Assembly (NCBI GenBank): GCA_019677205.1
Contig: JAAMXY010000010.1
Location: 71,129 to 81,685 of the forward strand
Reading direction: 5' to 3'
Source: Pinguiococcus pyrenoidosus
Taxonomy: Eukaryota > Sar > Pinguiophyceae > Pinguiochrysidales > Pinguiochrysidaceae
Length of the DNA stretch: 10,557 bases
In this document: positions 8,944 through 10,557 of the stretch, piece by piece
Layout of the letters: each line of letters opens with the position of its first letter
Numbering within the stretch: the stretch's first letter is position 1
Program-made: the position numbers and the translations under genes
Notes under the pieces: model-generated
Seen by the model: the letters and a program-made list of their open reading frames with translations, nothing else
Databases searched by the model: none
Told to the model about the DNA's origin: nothing

Positions 8944-9279
8944 GGCGCAAAGGAGAAGAGAGGGGAGTCTCGAGAAAAAGATCGCGAATGGCGGGTGCCT
9001 CGCTTACACTCTCGGCGTCCACATGGCGCTCCTACGGTCGCAGCTCAGCCACGAAGACCCCGCGTACGCCGATGAGTTGTCGAAGCTTCTGGCGAGCTCC
9101 TGGCAGGAAGAAGGCGCTCGGATGCTTCTGATAAACCAAGGAAGGAGGGCCGTAGCAGAGGCAGTTGAGCAGGCCAAGACTACCGAGACCGGGAAGCTCT
9201 TCCATGGCATGGCAGAAAGGAGCCCGCCACTCCGGAACACGCACATCTCTCTGTCGGGCGGGAATCCAATAAGTCTCAT
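8944..9279 (+). CDS. Giant ankyrin-repeat protein, exon 2
   Basis: It is joined in phase to exon 1 (G8944 completes the codon begun by TT at 8849-8850). It encodes about 111 full codons: a basic start (AQRRREGSLEKKIANGG), then a helical charged region with ADELSKLLASSWQEEGARML and RRAVAEAVEQAK, then PLRNTHISLSGGNP. As an unspliced ORF it would start at ATG 8879 and end at TAA 9281, but that TAA again lies inside a GTAAGG donor (9280-9285). A separate small gene in this position is less likely. It would start 25 nt after the giant frame's stop, in the identical frame, and its first residues would come from the intron. No family is recognised. The role is inferred only as part of the tail of the ankyrin protein. 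Confidence 0.7.
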
Positions 9280-9346
9280 GTAAGGACATGCCAGCCTCGT
9301 TGTCTGCGTGGCTTCAACTTCTCTGAAGATGCCAAAATGCTTGTAG
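9280..9346 (+). other. Proposed intron 2 (about 67 nt, acceptor uncertain)
   Basis: It begins GTAAGG at 9280 and would end at CTTGTAG (AG 9345-9346), with CTCTGAA about 20 nt upstream and CTTCAAC slightly further as branch-site candidates. This acceptor joins exon 2 (ending AT, phase 2) to the long open frame downstream. Two other AGs give the same phase: 9328 (CTGAAG, 49-nt intron) and 9397 (GCTGAG). The frequently favoured CAG sites at 9366 and 9384 give the wrong phase: the former leads to a stop near the end of line 9481-9540. The intron is supported by the donor and by phase, but the exact acceptor is not settled. Confidence 0.55.
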
Positions 9347-10557
9347 GGAGTTGCACGCGCTTGCAGTACTGCATCAGTTCCCAGTCGTGCTGCTGAGTAT
9401 CTCACGCCGACAAATGGGAATCTACGAGCCCTTCGACATCAAGATCATGTTTCCAGACAATCGTCTCATCAGCGATCCCATCACGCTGGAGACCCTCTCT
9501 CAATTCATTGGGTTGGGCAATGATCGAGCGCTGTGGCTCGTCCTGACGAGAGAGGCGACAGATCCGAGGCTGTGGCATGCGCATCCAACATTCAGATGGC
9601 CTGCCCAGTCGTGGCTGGACTTGACGGAGCCTCCTCTGTACTCAAAGCGGCTCAACGAGTACGAGGCGAACTCGCTGCGGGTATTGAAACGAGACTGTGT
9701 CAGAAAGACCGACTTTTCATTGTCAGAAGGGGCAGATCTTTTGCGCAGCGTCTTCTTTTATCTCTCCCTGTCGGAGAGGGCGAAGATCTCCAGGACGAAA
9801 GAGGAGGAGAAGAAAGTCGGAACGAAGAGAAAGACACCGCCATCGTCAATGGCCTTCGCAGCTCCCAAGAAAACGAGGGACACCTTGGAGACCAAGTGGT
9901 TGGCGAAGGCTTTCAATGTGGAGAAGCGCCTGCACCAGCTTTCCAAGCCGTACTTGAAGGACAGGTGTAAGGATTTCTGGCGTCCGCTACTCCAGAGATT
10001 CGAGTACTCCACGCAGGCCGTGCTACGCGGTTTCGCGTCACCCACAGAAGAGCTGAAAGGTGTCCAAGGCGCCTCGACGCAGCAGATGCCACCGACCTCT
10101 GCTCCCCAGCGGCACTCACAGGTATTCTCGGTTGCGGACAGCGCGCAAGCAATGGCCCCGACCTACCCGGCAGCAGAGAGCTATCTCCCCACGGAAGGTC
10201 TCAAGCCGGAAGCCGTGGCACCTACGTGGTTCCCGGACGAACCTTACTTGCCTCGAGGCCAACCAGCGCACGCGGCGCCGATGGACACGTGGTTCCTGGA
10301 AGAACCTTACTTGCCTCGAGGCCAACCAGCGAGCGCGGCGCCGATGGACACTTGGTTTCCGGAAGAACCTTCCTTGCCTCTAGGCCAACCAGCGAATGCG
10401 GCGCCGATGGAGATGTTCCGTATGGTGAATGGGACGGTGCCCAGCGGCATGGTCGAGATGCACAACAGTTTCCCTCAAGAAGGCGAACAGCCTTGGGAAG
10501 ATCCTTTCCTGTTTGCGGAAGGGGCGTCCGACCCTGCGAACGACGACCTTCATCTCC
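9347..10557 (+). CDS. Giant ankyrin-repeat protein, exon 3 (partial, runs off right edge)
   Basis: The frame is open from 9327 to the end of the window with no stop. The first internal ATG is at 9414 (MGIYEPFDIKIMFPDNRLIS). The first ~200 residues look globular: LTREATDPRLWHAHPTFRWP, then WLDLTEPPLYSKRLNEYE. Next comes a basic cluster, TKRKTPP (9822) and APKKTR (9861), about 11 residues apart, like a bipartite NLS. A helical segment KAFNVEKRLHQLSKPYLKD follows, then a low-complexity Pro/Gln/Ser region and a 21-residue repeat at 10155-10400. The visible end is acidic with aromatics (QPWEDPFLFAEGASDP), resembling acidic activation segments. If it were a separate gene, translation would begin at ATG 9414; I prefer splicing to exon 2. 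I recognise no known domain. A nuclear regulatory role is inference. Confidence 0.75.
10155..10400 (+). repeat. 21-residue in-frame protein repeat (one degenerate and three clear units)
   Basis: Units: 10155-10217 (degenerate, APTYPAAESYLPTEG...), 10218-10274 (APTWFPDEPYLPRGQPAHA, 57 bp, lacks two residues), 10275-10337 (APMDTWFLEEPYLPRGQPAS plus A) and 10338-10400 (APMDTWFPEEPSLPLGQPAN plus A). A truncated APM start follows at 10401. Units 3 and 4 are close at DNA level and every length is a multiple of three, so selection on the protein frame is likely. The conserved core is W-F-x-[ED]-E-P-x-L-P-x-G-Q-P-A. Confidence 0.9.

Noticed and set aside
1-10557. tRNA, rRNA, transposase or insertion-sequence features
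   Set aside because: I saw no tRNA-like cloverleaf, rRNA segment, transposase motif or flanking terminal inverted repeats in the window.

Overview
The window reads as eukaryotic nuclear DNA. It is dominated by one giant ankyrin-repeat gene on the + strand that runs off the right edge. The evidence for a eukaryote is splice-site architecture: the long open frame ends in a TAA that lies inside a GTAAGC donor. A GCTAAC branch-site-like motif and a pyrimidine-rich CTACAG acceptor follow 66-93 bases later, and the reading frame continues unchanged across the gap. Short introns (about 67 and 93 nt) and GC-rich coding sequence would fit a filamentous fungus, an oomycete or another compact protist/algal genome. 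I cannot choose between these from the sequence.

Layout: (1) 2-178 is the 3' end of a gene that enters from the left, with an acidic C-terminus. (2) 179-1520 has no long convincing ORF. It holds several short, strongly coding-like islands in different frames (347-432, 608-739, 856-915, 1062-1154, 1272-1348, 1398-1520), so it is either a multi-exon gene or a decaying one. Three tandem repeats with units of 38, 20 and 14 bp are interspersed. (3) 1521-1735 is a short, AT-richer intergenic/promoter-like stretch. (4) 1736-8850 is the giant exon 1, with a basic N-terminal region, about 51 recognisable ankyrin motifs, and then an acidic/basic/helical tail. (5) 8851-8943 is a proposed 93-nt intron, 8944-9279 is exon 2, 9280-9346 is a second proposed intron, and 9347 to the window end is exon 3. 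Exon 3 carries an unrecognised globular-looking region, clustered basic NLS-like motifs and a 21-residue W/F/P/E repeat resembling acidic activation segments.

Taken together, the three exons would encode one protein of at least about 2,880 residues. It would have a long ankyrin solenoid (protein-protein interaction) joined to a tail with features of a nuclear regulator. The joined model, the modular organisation of the solenoid and the unrecognised tail are the most interesting parts. The function is unknown, and no enzymatic domain was recognised.
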